Shown here in pieces: positions 1 through 8,907 of a DNA stretch of 64,000 bases. The notes under the pieces are model-generated. The model was not told the DNA's origin, searched no databases, and was given only the letters and a program-made list of their open reading frames with translations. The translations under genes and the position numbers were made by a program. Numbering within the stretch: position 1 is the stretch's first letter; every line of letters begins with the position of its first letter. This DNA comes from Bacillota bacterium (GTDB lineage: Bacteria; Bacillota; UBA4882; UBA8346): positions 40,957 to 104,956 of the forward strand of contig JAEZCE010000020.1 in assembly GCA_023429995.1 (NCBI GenBank). Reading direction: 5' to 3'.

Positions 1-1
1 C

Positions 2-397
2 TGGAAGGACATCTCCTTGAATAGTCATAATCGGAATGAATTCATTGATATTTCACCTCAAATCGCCACAGAAGTGGAAAAAAGCGGTGTTGAAAATGGG
101 TTTTGCGCCATTTTTGTACCCCATACGACCGCCGGTGTCACCATGAATGAAAACACAGATCCCAATGTGATTCGGGACATGCTTCTAACTTTCAACCGTT
201 TAGTTCCAAAGTTGGCGGAATTCAAACATACGGAAGGAAATTCCGATGCTCATATAAAAGCGTCGTTGGTAGGTTTCTCTTGCACAATTCCGGTGATCAG
301 CGGCCATTTGCACATGGGGACTTGGCAAGGTATTTATTTTTGTGAGTTTGACGGACCCCGCAATCGTAAGGTTAAAGTGAACATTTACGGGGAATAG
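2..397 (+). CDS. YjbQ/UPF0047 family protein (5' partial)
   Basis: Small single-domain protein of the YjbQ (UPF0047) family, some members of which have weak thiamine-phosphate synthase activity; the physiological role is unsettled. Seen: the family signature PHTTAGVTMNEN, then a HIKASLVG segment and GHLHMGTWQGIYFCEFDGPR near the C-terminus. The reading frame is open to the window edge and family members have several more N-terminal residues, so the true start probably lies just upstream; a TTG at 17 is the first in-window start but has no convincing ribosome site. It precedes maf by about 100 bp and may belong to an operon entering from the left. Confidence 0.85.
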   Translation, partial: WKDISLNSHNRNEFIDISPQIATEVEKSGVENGFCAIFVPHTTAGVTMNENTDPNVIRDMLLTFNRLVPKLAEFKHTEGNSDAHIKASLVGFSCTIPVISGHLHMGTWQGIYFCEFDGPRNRKVKVNIYGE

Positions 398-496
398 TAT
401 AGGGCGATATTGACATTTTTTTGATGAATTACCAGACAAAATTGTAAAGTCTTGCGATATGAAAAAGGATTTTGTATAAAAGATGTGGAATCAAGC

Positions 497-1093
497 ATGG
501 AGATGAGATACCTGAAGACGAATTTCGTTCTCGCTTCCCGGTCACCCCGGCGGTATGATATTTTAAAACAAATGGGATTGCAGTTTGAAACCCGGCCCAG
601 TAAAGTGGATGAGGATGAATTTGATAATTCAATCGCTCCAATGGATTTTGTGATGAATTTGGCATTTCGGAAAGCCCTAAAAGTTTCACAGGCCATAACG
701 GAAGGAATCGTTATCGGAGCGGATACGGTTGTTGTAATCGACGGAGAAATTTTGGGCAAGCCTCAATCCGAAAAAGAAGCCATCGAAATGCTTACCCGTT
801 TAAGTGGAAAAGAGCATTCCGTATTTACCGGCCTGGCTCTACTGGAAGTTCCAAGCGGACGAAAATCGATTTCCTTTGCGGAAACTAAAGTTCAGTTCCG
901 TTCGTTAGAAAGAACAGAGATTGAAAAGTATGCCGCCACAGGTGAACCGCTGGATAAAGCCGGGGCATATGGGATTCAGGGTAAAGGAGCGATTTTGGTA
1001 GAAAAAATCGACGGCTGTTATTATAATGTTGTTGGACTACCTGTCGCTAAATTAATCAATATGCTCAAAGAGTTTGGGGTTTTGATCGGATGA
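497..1093 (+). CDS. maf: Maf-like nucleoside triphosphate pyrophosphatase
   Basis: Maf/YhdE family nucleotide pyrophosphatase, known to hydrolyse non-canonical or modified NTPs and historically linked to septum formation. Seen: N-terminal LASRSPRR, central GADTVV, LGKPQSEKEA and C-terminal GAYGIQGKGA with NVVGLP, all family landmarks in the usual order; the length of about 198 aa is typical. The frame is open further up to 452, but the family begins just before the LASRSPRR block, so ATG 497 (or 503) is preferred. It ends 1 bp before the GTG of radC, and maf-radC-mreBCD is a common order in clostridia. Confidence 0.93.
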   Translation: MEMRYLKTNFVLASRSPRRYDILKQMGLQFETRPSKVDEDEFDNSIAPMDFVMNLAFRKALKVSQAITEGIVIGADTVVVIDGEILGKPQSEKEAIEMLTRLSGKEHSVFTGLALLEVPSGRKSISFAETKVQFRSLERTEIEKYAATGEPLDKAGAYGIQGKGAILVEKIDGCYYNVVGLPVAKLINMLKEFGVLIG

Positions 1094-1094
1094 G

Positions 1095-1796
1095 GTGAAA
1101 TTCTTGGAGCGCCGTCGACCTACAATTAAGGATTTGCCAATTGAGGAACGTCCCCGTGAACGTTTGATACAGAACGGAGCTGAGCATCTATCGGCAGCCG
1201 AATTGTTGGCGATTATTTTGAGAACTGGCTCTACGCAATTTACCGCAATCGATATTGCTGAGCAATTACTGATACGGTATAAGGATTTGCGGGGGTTATC
1301 CAAAGCGTCATTGGCGGAAATATCTGAATTTCAGGGAATTAGTCAGGCGAAAGCGGTTCAAATTCATGCCGCTTTTGAACTTGGTAGAAGAGTCTTAACG
1401 AGTAATCCTTATCAATTGCCGGTGATTCGTAAACCTGAAGATGTTTATGATCTATTAAACGCTAGTTTTCAAGATTTAGATCGCGAACATTTCAAAGTTA
1501 TCCATTTGAATACCAAGAATCAAGTGCTTAAGGTGGAGACGAGCTCCATCGGAATTCTCTCATCTTCACCGGTTCATCCCCGGGAAGTATTCAAAGAAGC
1601 AATCCGGATGAGCAGCGCTGGCCTTATTTTAGCCCATAACCATCCCAGTGGAGATCCTAGTCCCAGCCAGGATGATTTATTATTAACGAACCGGTTGTAC
1701 CAAGCCGGTGAACTACTTGGGATCCAGGTGATTGACCATTTGATATTCGGTGATCACCGGTTTGTGAGTTTGAAAGAACGCGGACAGCTTAGTTAA
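1095..1796 (+). CDS. radC: RadC-like JAB/MPN domain protein
   Basis: RadC (UPF0758) family. Seen: N-terminal helix-hairpin-helix-like region (about residues 1-100, with EERPRERL and LSAAELLAIILRTG) and a C-terminal JAB1/MPN metalloprotease-like domain carrying the HNHPSGDPSPS...D zinc motif near residue 180. Full length at 233 aa. The start is GTG at 1095, one base after the maf stop, so the two genes are probably translationally coupled. The name 'DNA repair protein' is historical; the molecular function is not established. Confidence 0.92.
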   Translation: MKFLERRRPTIKDLPIEERPRERLIQNGAEHLSAAELLAIILRTGSTQFTAIDIAEQLLIRYKDLRGLSKASLAEISEFQGISQAKAVQIHAAFELGRRVLTSNPYQLPVIRKPEDVYDLLNASFQDLDREHFKVIHLNTKNQVLKVETSSIGILSSSPVHPREVFKEAIRMSSAGLILAHNHPSGDPSPSQDDLLLTNRLYQAGELLGIQVIDHLIFGDHRFVSLKERGQLS

Positions 1797-2162
1797 GGAA
1801 TTCACAATTGGGATTGCAAATTGGCAATTAATTGCTTGGCAAGAAATTGCCCTGGCAACTAAATTACTACAGCAATTTTAATTGCTAAAGCAATTGAGTG
1901 ACTAAAACTATTCATTGCTAAAGCGATTGGCGATTGATTAAAATAACAAGGTTTGGGTTTTGGAATTTAAATTGTGCCGTGCGTATTTTTGCGCGCGAAG
2001 GATGGAAGTTCTTTCAAAGCAACATAAAGAAGCAATGCGCACTTCATTTGTTTTGACTACTCTTATTGATTCCAGATTAGCTTGTTATAAATTCTTTAAT
2101 GAAAAGCGGCTCCGCTACATAAATTACTAACATAATTGAATACAGCTTGGAAGGAGTCTAAA
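1797..2162. other. Intergenic region upstream of mreB, rich in AATTGC motifs
   Basis: About 366 bp without a convincing gene. It is AT-rich and packed with short CAATT/AATTGC/GCAATT words in both orientations between 1805 and 1945, which could form small hairpins. The rest presumably carries the mreB promoter, but no unambiguous -35/-10 pair could be fixed. No RNA gene recognised. Confidence 0.4.
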
Positions 2163-3203
2163 ATGTTTAAATCAATTTTTGGCCGCTTTGCAAAAGATAT
2201 GGGGATCGATTTAGGTACCGCCAACACTTTGGTATATGTACAAGGTCGTGGGGTGGTATTGCAGGAACCTACGGTTGTGGCAATCGAAAAGGATACCAAC
2301 AACATTTTCGCCGTTGGTAGTGAAGCAAAACAAATGGTAGGGCGGACCCCCGGTAATATTGTTGCGGTTCGTCCCATGAAAGACGGCGTGATAGCCGACT
2401 TTGACGTCACTGAAAAAATGTTGCGTTATTTTATTAATAAAGCCGGTAAAAATGTGGGAATACTAGCGCCGCGAATCATTATCGGCGTTCCCTCCGGCGT
2501 TACCGAAGTTGAAAAACGGGCAGTGATGGATGCCGGATTGCAGGCCGGAGCCAGAGAAGTTTATTTGATTGAAGAACCTATGGCGGCCGCAATTGGAGCC
2601 GGTATGAGCATTGAGGAGCCGACGGGGAATCTGATAGTTGATATCGGAGGCGGCACAACCGAAGTTGCAGTGATTTCCCTTGGCGGGATTGTATCAAGCC
2701 GGTCGCTGCGAATCGCCGGGGATGAAATGAATGAAGCTATTATGCATTTCATTAAACGCAGCTATAATTTGATGATTGGTGAACGTACGGCCGAAGATAT
2801 TAAAAAAGAGATTGGTTCCGCTTATCCGGATGGCAAAGAAATCCGTCAGGAAGTCAGAGGTCGTGACCTCTTAACCGGACTTCCGAAAACGATCAATATT
2901 ACCAGTCATGAAATACAGGAAGCTCTTGCTGAGCCGATTTCCGGGATTATTGAAGCCGTTAAAATGACTTTGGAACGGACTCCGCCGGAATTAGCCGCCG
3001 ATATTCTCGACAAAGGGTTGGTAATGGCTGGGGGCGGTTCTTTATTGCGGGGGATTGATCGACTGCTCGCTGAAGAAACCGGTATGGCGGTACAGGTTGC
3101 AGAAGATCCCTTGACATGTGTGGCTAGAGGGACCGGGATGGCGCTTGAACGCAATTATCACGATTTAAAGAAGGTAGTTCTTTCAAATAAAAAGATGGCT
3201 TAA
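2163..3203 (+). CDS. mreB: Rod shape-determining actin MreB
   Basis: Bacterial actin that forms membrane-associated filaments and organises lateral peptidoglycan synthesis with MreC, MreD, RodA and PBP2. Seen: phosphate-1 loop DLGTANTLVY, VPSGVTEVEKRAV, IEEPMAAAIGAG and the phosphate-2 motif DIGGGTTEVAVISLGG, then MAGGGSLLRGID. The product is 346 aa, full length. The ATG at 2163 is chosen because AAGGAG lies at ideal spacing; an in-frame ATG at 2136 lies upstream of this ribosome site. The N-terminal FKSIFGRFAKD is a likely membrane-binding amphipathic helix. Head of the mreBCD-PBP2 operon. Confidence 0.97.
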   Translation: MFKSIFGRFAKDMGIDLGTANTLVYVQGRGVVLQEPTVVAIEKDTNNIFAVGSEAKQMVGRTPGNIVAVRPMKDGVIADFDVTEKMLRYFINKAGKNVGILAPRIIIGVPSGVTEVEKRAVMDAGLQAGAREVYLIEEPMAAAIGAGMSIEEPTGNLIVDIGGGTTEVAVISLGGIVSSRSLRIAGDEMNEAIMHFIKRSYNLMIGERTAEDIKKEIGSAYPDGKEIRQEVRGRDLLTGLPKTINITSHEIQEALAEPISGIIEAVKMTLERTPPELAADILDKGLVMAGGGSLLRGIDRLLAEETGMAVQVAEDPLTCVARGTGMALERNYHDLKKVVLSNKKMA

Positions 3204-3218
3204 AAGGGTGACCAACTT

Positions 3219-4109
3219 TTGTTTCAATTATTTGTAAATAAGCGCTTTCTCTTCATTGCATTGCTATTTTTGGTGGTCACATGGGTGATGTACGTTACAT
3301 CGCACCCACGGGACAGCGAAGGAAAAGTCGAATACTTTTTCAATACAGCCATGGTGCCTATTGAAAGCACTTTTAACTATTTCGGCGGTATGGTTAACAA
3401 TAGCTGGAAAACTGTAACCCAGTTATCTCAATTAAAATCCGAGAATAATCGACTTCATCGGGAAATCGACCATTTACGAATTCGCCAGCTTGGTTTGAAT
3501 TCGCTCAAGGCGGAGAATGATCGTTTACGGCGGGCCTTGAATTTTCAATCCCATCAGCCCAACGAACTGATTAGCGCTGAAATTATCGCGGTAAACCCCA
3601 GCAACTGGAATCAAACGATTACCATCAATAGGGGTGAGGATTGCCAATTAAAAAAGAATATGGCGGTTATCACTCCTCAAGGGGTAGTGGGAAGAATTGG
3701 CGAAGTACGCTACAGGACTGCCGAGGTTATCTTAATTACCGATCCGCGTGAGGGGAATTTTGTGGGAGGCATGGTAGCCCGCACCCGGAATTTAGTCATT
3801 ATTCAAGGCGGAGGTCAATACCGGGGGGAGTGTACGGTTCAACCGGCGATCGACAGTTATTTTATGGATTTAAAACAGAATGATCTGATTGTAACGGCAG
3901 AAACCAGCGAAATTTTTCCACGGGGATTACCAATCGGCAGAATCGTGTATGTGAACAAAGTATCAAATAAGATGGTCAGCAAGGCTTCATTAAAACCTGT
4001 GGTGCATCTGGGTAATCTTCAGATGGTTTATGTGATTAAAAGCAAACGGGATTTTCCAGATAATCCAGATAATTCCGGAGGCTTAAAAAATGCGCCCGTT
4101 AATCCTTAG
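3219..4109 (+). CDS. mreC: Rod shape-determining protein MreC
   Basis: Bitopic elongasome protein linking MreB to PBP2. Seen: N-terminal membrane segment (about residues 8-26), a coiled coil (about 70-110, TQLSQLKSENNRLHREIDHL region) and a C-terminal double beta-barrel domain with GVVGRIGEV. The start is TTG at 3219, 15 bp after mreB, with GGGTGA upstream. A polar C-terminal tail rich in D, N and P overlaps the start of mreD by 20 bp. Confidence 0.95.
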   Translation: MFQLFVNKRFLFIALLFLVVTWVMYVTSHPRDSEGKVEYFFNTAMVPIESTFNYFGGMVNNSWKTVTQLSQLKSENNRLHREIDHLRIRQLGLNSLKAENDRLRRALNFQSHQPNELISAEIIAVNPSNWNQTITINRGEDCQLKKNMAVITPQGVVGRIGEVRYRTAEVILITDPREGNFVGGMVARTRNLVIIQGGGQYRGECTVQPAIDSYFMDLKQNDLIVTAETSEIFPRGLPIGRIVYVNKVSNKMVSKASLKPVVHLGNLQMVYVIKSKRDFPDNPDNSGGLKNAPVNP

Positions 4110-4584
4110 TATCGCCGTAATATTGGCGGTTGTTATTCAAGCGACTTGGCTTCCTGCGATGCATTTACCGGGGCAAGTCACACCCGATTTGATTTTAATC
4201 ATGGTGGTATCGGTAGGATTATTGAGGGGGCCCGACAAAGGACTCTTTTTTGGAATTGTTTCCGGACTTTTCTTGGACTTGCTATCCGGGCATATTATCG
4301 GTGTTCAAGCTCTCTCAAAAATGGCGCTTGGATTTTGCGCCGGTTTAATGGAAAAAAACATCTTCAAAGATAATATTTTAGTTCCGGCAATGGCTGTTTT
4401 TGGAGCAACGTTGGTTTTTGAATCGTTTAATATTTTTTTCTATATGGCTTTTCATGCCAACTACAACTTCTTGAGCACTTTTTTATCCACCATATTGCCG
4501 CTGGCTTTTTACAATGCCTTATTTGCCCCGTTTATTTATTATTTGGTTTTAAAGATGGAACGTTGGATGGATGAAAGAGCATAA
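4090..4584 (+). CDS. mreD: Rod shape-determining protein MreD
   Basis: Small polytopic membrane protein of the elongasome. Seen: 164 aa with about five hydrophobic segments, the TPDLILIMVVSVGLLRGPDKGLFFGIVSGL-type MreD core (short segments of it recognisable as PDLIL, GLLRG, GLFLDL) and a basic C-terminus. The ATG at 4090 lies within the last codons of mreC (20-bp overlap), implying coupled translation. Confidence 0.93.
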   Translation: MRPLILSIAVILAVVIQATWLPAMHLPGQVTPDLILIMVVSVGLLRGPDKGLFFGIVSGLFLDLLSGHIIGVQALSKMALGFCAGLMEKNIFKDNILVPAMAVFGATLVFESFNIFFYMAFHANYNFLSTFLSTILPLAFYNALFAPFIYYLVLKMERWMDERA

Positions 4585-4622
4585 GCTTTGTGTAGCAAAG
4601 CTTGGTTAACGGAGGCCTGGCT

Positions 4623-6647
4623 GTGAAAGACGCAGTGTTAAGGAATTTAGAAACTAAGTTTAAGTATTTAGGCGGAATTATCATTGTTATCTTTGCTTTC
4701 CTTTTAATTCGGTTGTGGATTCTTCAGATCATGGAGGGCGCCACAATCATGGTTAAATCGAAACAAAATCAGACCCGGGTCATTCGGATCGACGCTCCCC
4801 GGGGAATTTTTTATGACCGGAAAAACAATATTTTGGTTAACAGTCGTATTTCCCATAACTTATCTGTTGTGCCGGAAGATATTAAAGATAAGCCGGAAGT
4901 TATCACTTTACTCTGTCGAATTTTGAAAATATCCGAGGCTGACCTCCGCGCTAAATTAAAACCCAATCCCAGAATACAGCGAACTCCTTATCAGTATATT
5001 ACCATTAGTAAAGATGTCGATCCGGCGACGGTTATTAAATTGTTGGAAGAAAAATTTAATTTACCCGGTGTTGAAGTGGAAGAGGTCCCGGTGCGCTCTT
5101 ATCCATATAAGGATTTAGCGTGTCATCTTTTTGGTTATATCCGGGAGATTAATGACAGGGAGTTAGCGGACGAAAAAGGCAAAGGTTATCGTTTGGGGGA
5201 TAATATCGGAAAAACCGGTCTCGAGCGTACCTATGAAGATTATCTTCGTGGTGTGAGCGGCGGGAAAAATTTTGAAGTGGATATTCACGGTCGTCCCTTA
5301 CGTTTGTTGGAAAACAGAGAGCCAATACCCGGCGACAATATGCATTTAACGATTGATTTAAAAGTTCAGGCCGCGGCTGAAAAAGCAATGGAGGACCAGA
5401 TGGCCTGGCTTCAGAAATACTCTAAATGGAGAAATGCCAAATCCGGCGCAGTTCTGGCCCTTGATCCCCGTAATGGAAATATCCTGGCGATGGTTAGCAA
5501 GCCGGGATTTGATCCCAACGCTTTCGTGGGAATAATGCCCCAGGAAGTCGCCGATAAAATATACCGTAATCCTTTACACCCTTTGACCAACCGGACAATT
5601 CAAGGAGAATTTGCGCCTGGTTCCACATTTAAACCCATTACCGTGATGGCGGCCTTAATGGAAAATAAGGTTACCACGAAAGATCGATTTATCTGTACCG
5701 GTTATGATCCGGTTTGGGGTAAAAAATTTAAGTGTTGGATTGTGGATAATACTTCCGGGCCCCGTTCCCATGGTACTGAAAGCGTTATTGACGGTTTGAA
5801 AAATTCATGCAATATTGTAATGGCTGAGTTAAGCCGGCGTGTCGGCGCGGACACATTGGCAAAATATGCGCGTTTCTTCGGTCTTGGAAAACCCACCGGG
5901 CTCAATCTTTATCCTGGAGAAGCATCCGGCCTTGTACCGGATCCGGAGTGGAAACGTAAAAATACGAAAGAGAAAACTTGGTATCCTTTGGAAACCATGA
6001 TGTTTGGAATCGGCCAGACCTATCTTACCGTGACGCCGCTTCAGTTAGCTGAAGTCTATGCGGCAATTGCCAACGACGGGAAAATGTATCGGCCACACCT
6101 GGTTTCAAAGATTACCGCGCCCTCAGGCGAATTGGTCACCAAGTTTAATCCCCAATTGATGGTTGATTTGCAATTGTCTCCCACCATACGTTCAGTTGTT
6201 CAACAGGGCTTAACGGAGGTTATCGGTGATGGGGGCACGGCTTCCTTCGCATTTCAAGGCTTCCCAATCGATAAATATCCAATCGCCGGTAAAACGGGTA
6301 CAGCCCAAAAGCCGCCGTATGACAATTCCGGTGTTTTTGCTTGTTATGCGCCTGCCAATAAACCTGAAATCGTGGTGGTTGTCTTTCTCGAGCAGGGCGG
6401 TTCAGGTAGCGGCGGAGCGGCCCCAATAGCCAGAAAAGTTTTAGAGGCCTATTTTAACCTGGATAAACCTGTTGTAAATGAACCCACTGTGACAAATCCT
6501 GAGAAACCAACACCGGCAGTTCCTGATAACGGGATTCCATCCGCTACACCGATCACAGCAGCCCCGGCTGTTCATGGCACCCCCGCTTCAGGGGGCCCGG
6601 TTGAGAATGGCTCCGGTACTAGAACTCCTCCCCGGGCTTCCGATTGA
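4623..6647 (+). CDS. mrdA: Penicillin-binding protein 2 (elongasome transpeptidase)
   Basis: Class B PBP that cross-links peptidoglycan for lateral growth with RodA. Seen: N-terminal membrane anchor (about residues 12-34), dimerisation/pedestal domain, and transpeptidase domain with active-site S334-T-F-K, S395-C-N and K557-T-G. Product 674 aa. GTG 4623 is chosen because GGAGG lies 5' of it; an in-frame TTG at 4602 would precede that site. The tail (about residues 610-674) is an odd low-complexity Pro/Thr/Ala/Gly extension, probably periplasmic and disordered. It follows mreD by 38 bp and is followed by a terminator, closing the operon. Confidence 0.95.
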   Translation: MKDAVLRNLETKFKYLGGIIIVIFAFLLIRLWILQIMEGATIMVKSKQNQTRVIRIDAPRGIFYDRKNNILVNSRISHNLSVVPEDIKDKPEVITLLCRILKISEADLRAKLKPNPRIQRTPYQYITISKDVDPATVIKLLEEKFNLPGVEVEEVPVRSYPYKDLACHLFGYIREINDRELADEKGKGYRLGDNIGKTGLERTYEDYLRGVSGGKNFEVDIHGRPLRLLENREPIPGDNMHLTIDLKVQAAAEKAMEDQMAWLQKYSKWRNAKSGAVLALDPRNGNILAMVSKPGFDPNAFVGIMPQEVADKIYRNPLHPLTNRTIQGEFAPGSTFKPITVMAALMENKVTTKDRFICTGYDPVWGKKFKCWIVDNTSGPRSHGTESVIDGLKNSCNIVMAELSRRVGADTLAKYARFFGLGKPTGLNLYPGEASGLVPDPEWKRKNTKEKTWYPLETMMFGIGQTYLTVTPLQLAEVYAAIANDGKMYRPHLVSKITAPSGELVTKFNPQLMVDLQLSPTIRSVVQQGLTEVIGDGGTASFAFQGFPIDKYPIAGKTGTAQKPPYDNSGVFACYAPANKPEIVVVVFLEQGGSGSGGAAPIARKVLEAYFNLDKPVVNEPTVTNPEKPTPAVPDNGIPSATPITAAPAVHGTPASGGPVENGSGTRTPPRASD

Positions 6648-6688
6648 TTGCGGTTGAATTGGGAAATTATATTTTTACTTGCGAAACT

Positions 6689-6717
6689 TCCTCCTATGTA
6701 AGGAGGATTTTTTTTTT
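6689..6717 (+). terminator. Rho-independent terminator after the PBP2 gene
   Basis: TCCTCC (6689-6694), 7-nt loop, GGAGGA (6702-6707), followed directly by ten T (6708-6717). It separates the mre/PBP2 operon from minC. Confidence 0.85.
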
Positions 6718-6789
6718 AGGTAGCGAAGATATTGGAAAAGATTAAGGCCCAAACATTGGATTCATATTGAAAATACGGAGCGATTTATA

Positions 6790-7446
6790 ATGGCTGAAAC
6801 GCCGAATCCGGAAGTATCCGGTAAAATGGAAGGTTTTTCTGAAAGTGTTGTTTTTAAGGGCTATAAAACTGGCTTGACATTAGTAATTCCTGAGGCTGGG
6901 TCCTTGGATGGATATATGCAGGATATCCGGGCCCGTCTTGAGCAGTCTCGTGACTTTTTTAAAGGAGCCCACATCATTATTGAACTGGGTAAACGCTTGA
7001 TTGCCGAAAAAGAGCGTCTTGCTTTAAAGGAAGCGGTTGAAGAGTTTGGTTTAAATCCCCGTTTTGCAGAAGAAGTAAAGAATAGTGAAAAAAATGAAGA
7101 GCCTGACCAGTTTGAATCCACAATTACCGTTAGAAAAACGGTCCGTTCCGGTCAACGGATCTCATTTGGGGGCAATTTGGTCATTATGGGCGATGTAAAT
7201 CCCGGAGCCGAAGTGATTGCCAGCGGAGACATTATCGTTTTGGGAAGACTTCGTGGAACGGCGCATGCAGGGGCTGAAGGCGATGAAACAGCCAAGATTG
7301 TCGCTTTTCAATTGCGTCCGGTTCAAATCCGGATCGCCGGAGTCATTACCCGGGATTCGGAATCCAGTTCGAAAGCTAAATATCTTGGGCCGGAAATCGC
7401 CAGAATCAAAGACGGGATGATTTTGGTTGAACGTGTCAGTTATTGA
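6790..7446 (+). CDS. minC: Septum site-determining protein MinC
   Basis: FtsZ assembly inhibitor that works with MinD to block polar division. Seen: N-terminal domain (about residues 20-90, with a GLTLVIPE strand) and a C-terminal beta-helix from about 115 with RSGQRISFGGNLVIMGDVNPGAEVIASGDI broken into the typical short repeats (GGNLVIMGD, GAEVIASGD, IIVLGRLRG, AHAGAEG). Product 218 aa. Follows a terminator and starts the min block, but minD is 132 bp further on. Confidence 0.95.
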   Translation: MAETPNPEVSGKMEGFSESVVFKGYKTGLTLVIPEAGSLDGYMQDIRARLEQSRDFFKGAHIIIELGKRLIAEKERLALKEAVEEFGLNPRFAEEVKNSEKNEEPDQFESTITVRKTVRSGQRISFGGNLVIMGDVNPGAEVIASGDIIVLGRLRGTAHAGAEGDETAKIVAFQLRPVQIRIAGVITRDSESSSKAKYLGPEIARIKDGMILVERVSY

Positions 7447-7578
7447 ATAATTTATGATTTTCAGTTTCCGTTTTGATGATTGTAGAAAAATGTCAGTTCC
7501 TGGTTGACGGTTATGGTGGAAATGGGCTATTTTTTTAGAATGACTGTTCAACCGTTAAAAATTTGAGGGGGTTTGTGA

Positions 7579-8376
7579 ATGTCGGGAATGGTTATTGTGA
7601 TAACATCGGGCAAAGGAGGGGTTGGTAAAACCACCACTTGTGCTAATATTGGTGCTGGTTTAGCCAACCGTGGCTATAAAACGGTATTGATTGATGCAGA
7701 TATCGGTTTGCGCAATCTTGACGTGGTCATGGGTTTGGAAAACCGGATTGTCTTTGATTTGGTGAATGTAGCGGAAAAAACCTGTAAAATCAGGCAGGCC
7801 TTGATTAAGGATAAACGTTTTGAAAACTTATATCTTTTGCCGGCTGCTCAAACCAAAGAAAAAGATGCTGTTAAGCCTGAACAGATGGTAGAGATTTGTG
7901 AGGAACTCCGTAAAGAATACGATTATGTTTTGATTGATTGCCCGGCCGGTATTGAACAGGGCTTTAAAAATGCAGTGGCAGGAGCTGATCAGGCCATTGT
8001 TGTAACCACGCCTGACGTATCGGCGGTACGGGATGCCGATCGAATTATCGGACTTTTACAGGCCAGAGAGATTGCCGACCCCCGCTTGATTATCAATCGG
8101 TTACGTCCCGATATGGTACGAAAAGGGGATATGATGGATATCGGGGATGTCAATGATATCCTCGCAATTTGTTTACTGGGGATTGTCCCGGACGATGAAA
8201 CAATCATTACATCCACCAACCGGGGTGAGCCGGCAATACTGGATGGAAACTCCAAAGCCGGTCAGGCCTTTCGCAATATTGTCGCAAGAATTGTCGGTGA
8301 AGAAGTACCTTTTATGTCGCTTGACTTTGATCTCAACTGGATGGATAAACTCAAGCAACGTTTTGGCAAGAAATAA
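7579..8376 (+). CDS. minD: Septum site-determining ATPase MinD
   Basis: ParA/MinD ATPase that recruits MinC to the membrane. Seen: deviant Walker A GKGGVGKTT near residues 11-19, DADIGLRNLDVVMG, IDCPAGIE, and a C-terminal amphipathic membrane-targeting helix (about 252-265, MDKLKQRFGKK). Product 265 aa. GGGGG lies 10 bp 5' of the ATG. Followed by minE after 37 bp. Confidence 0.97.
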   Translation: MSGMVIVITSGKGGVGKTTTCANIGAGLANRGYKTVLIDADIGLRNLDVVMGLENRIVFDLVNVAEKTCKIRQALIKDKRFENLYLLPAAQTKEKDAVKPEQMVEICEELRKEYDYVLIDCPAGIEQGFKNAVAGADQAIVVTTPDVSAVRDADRIIGLLQAREIADPRLIINRLRPDMVRKGDMMDIGDVNDILAICLLGIVPDDETIITSTNRGEPAILDGNSKAGQAFRNIVARIVGEEVPFMSLDFDLNWMDKLKQRFGKK

Positions 8377-8413
8377 ACCCGCTTGAATATTTCGGTTTGA
8401 AAGAAGGGTAAGC

Positions 8414-8668
8414 ATGGATCTGATGGGGAGACTCTTTAAAGATGATACCTCAAGTAAAGATATGGCAGTAGAACGTTTACGTTTGGTGTTGGTTTCTGAC
8501 CGGGCTGGTGTGTCACCGGGTTTAATGGAAGCTCTCAAAGAAGATCTGATTCAAGTCATCTCCAAATACATGGATATTGATGAAGAGGCTATGGAGGTTA
8601 ATTTGAGTTCCAGTGAGCTCTCGGCTGCCCTCACTGCCAGTATCCCTGTGAAACGGATACGAAGATAG
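8414..8668 (+). CDS. minE: Cell division topological specificity factor MinE
   Basis: Partner that stimulates MinD ATPase and confines MinC/MinD. Seen: 84 aa with the family pattern A-x-x-RL-x-x-VL-x-x-DR near residues 20-32, then a helical stretch with LKEDLIQVISKYMDID. Together with the upstream genes it gives a complete minCDE set, so this Firmicute uses the MinE system; no DivIVA gene is in the window. Confidence 0.93.
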   Translation: MDLMGRLFKDDTSSKDMAVERLRLVLVSDRAGVSPGLMEALKEDLIQVISKYMDIDEEAMEVNLSSSELSAALTASIPVKRIRR

Positions 8669-8705
8669 CTTAAAGTATCGGATATCTGATATCAAAAAGG
8701 TAAAT

Positions 8706-8749
8706 GATCCGCCCAAAAATGTTGGTTTGATAGTTTTATCCGGCGGATC
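8706..8749. repeat. Inverted repeat between minE and rodA
   Basis: GATCCGCC (8706-8713) and GGCGGATC (8742-8749) are perfect arms around a 28-nt spacer, with no T-run behind them, so this is not a standard terminator. A second perfect palindrome, CATTGTTAACAATG, sits at 8857-8870, 37 bp before the rodA start. Either could be a regulator site or RNA hairpin; function unknown. Confidence 0.45.
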
Positions 8750-8907
8750 TTGGCCAAGGGGTTATTTCCCGCTAGACTCCAATAGATATCTGTATTATAC
8801 TTGAGGCAACAAAATAAAGTGTCCTTTTAGATTTCGATGTTTTATAGAGGTTTTTTCATTGTTAACAATGATTGAATTTATTTGTCATTGTTAGGGGAGG
8901 TTCTACA

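Noticed and set aside
2136..2162. Upstream in-frame ATG for mreB
   Set aside because: The ribosome site AAGGAG lies after it, directly before ATG 2163, and MreB proteins begin at the equivalent of the latter.
8706..8749. Terminator after minE
   Set aside because: The arms are perfect but the loop is 28 nt and there is no T-run, so intrinsic termination is not supported; listed only as an inverted repeat.
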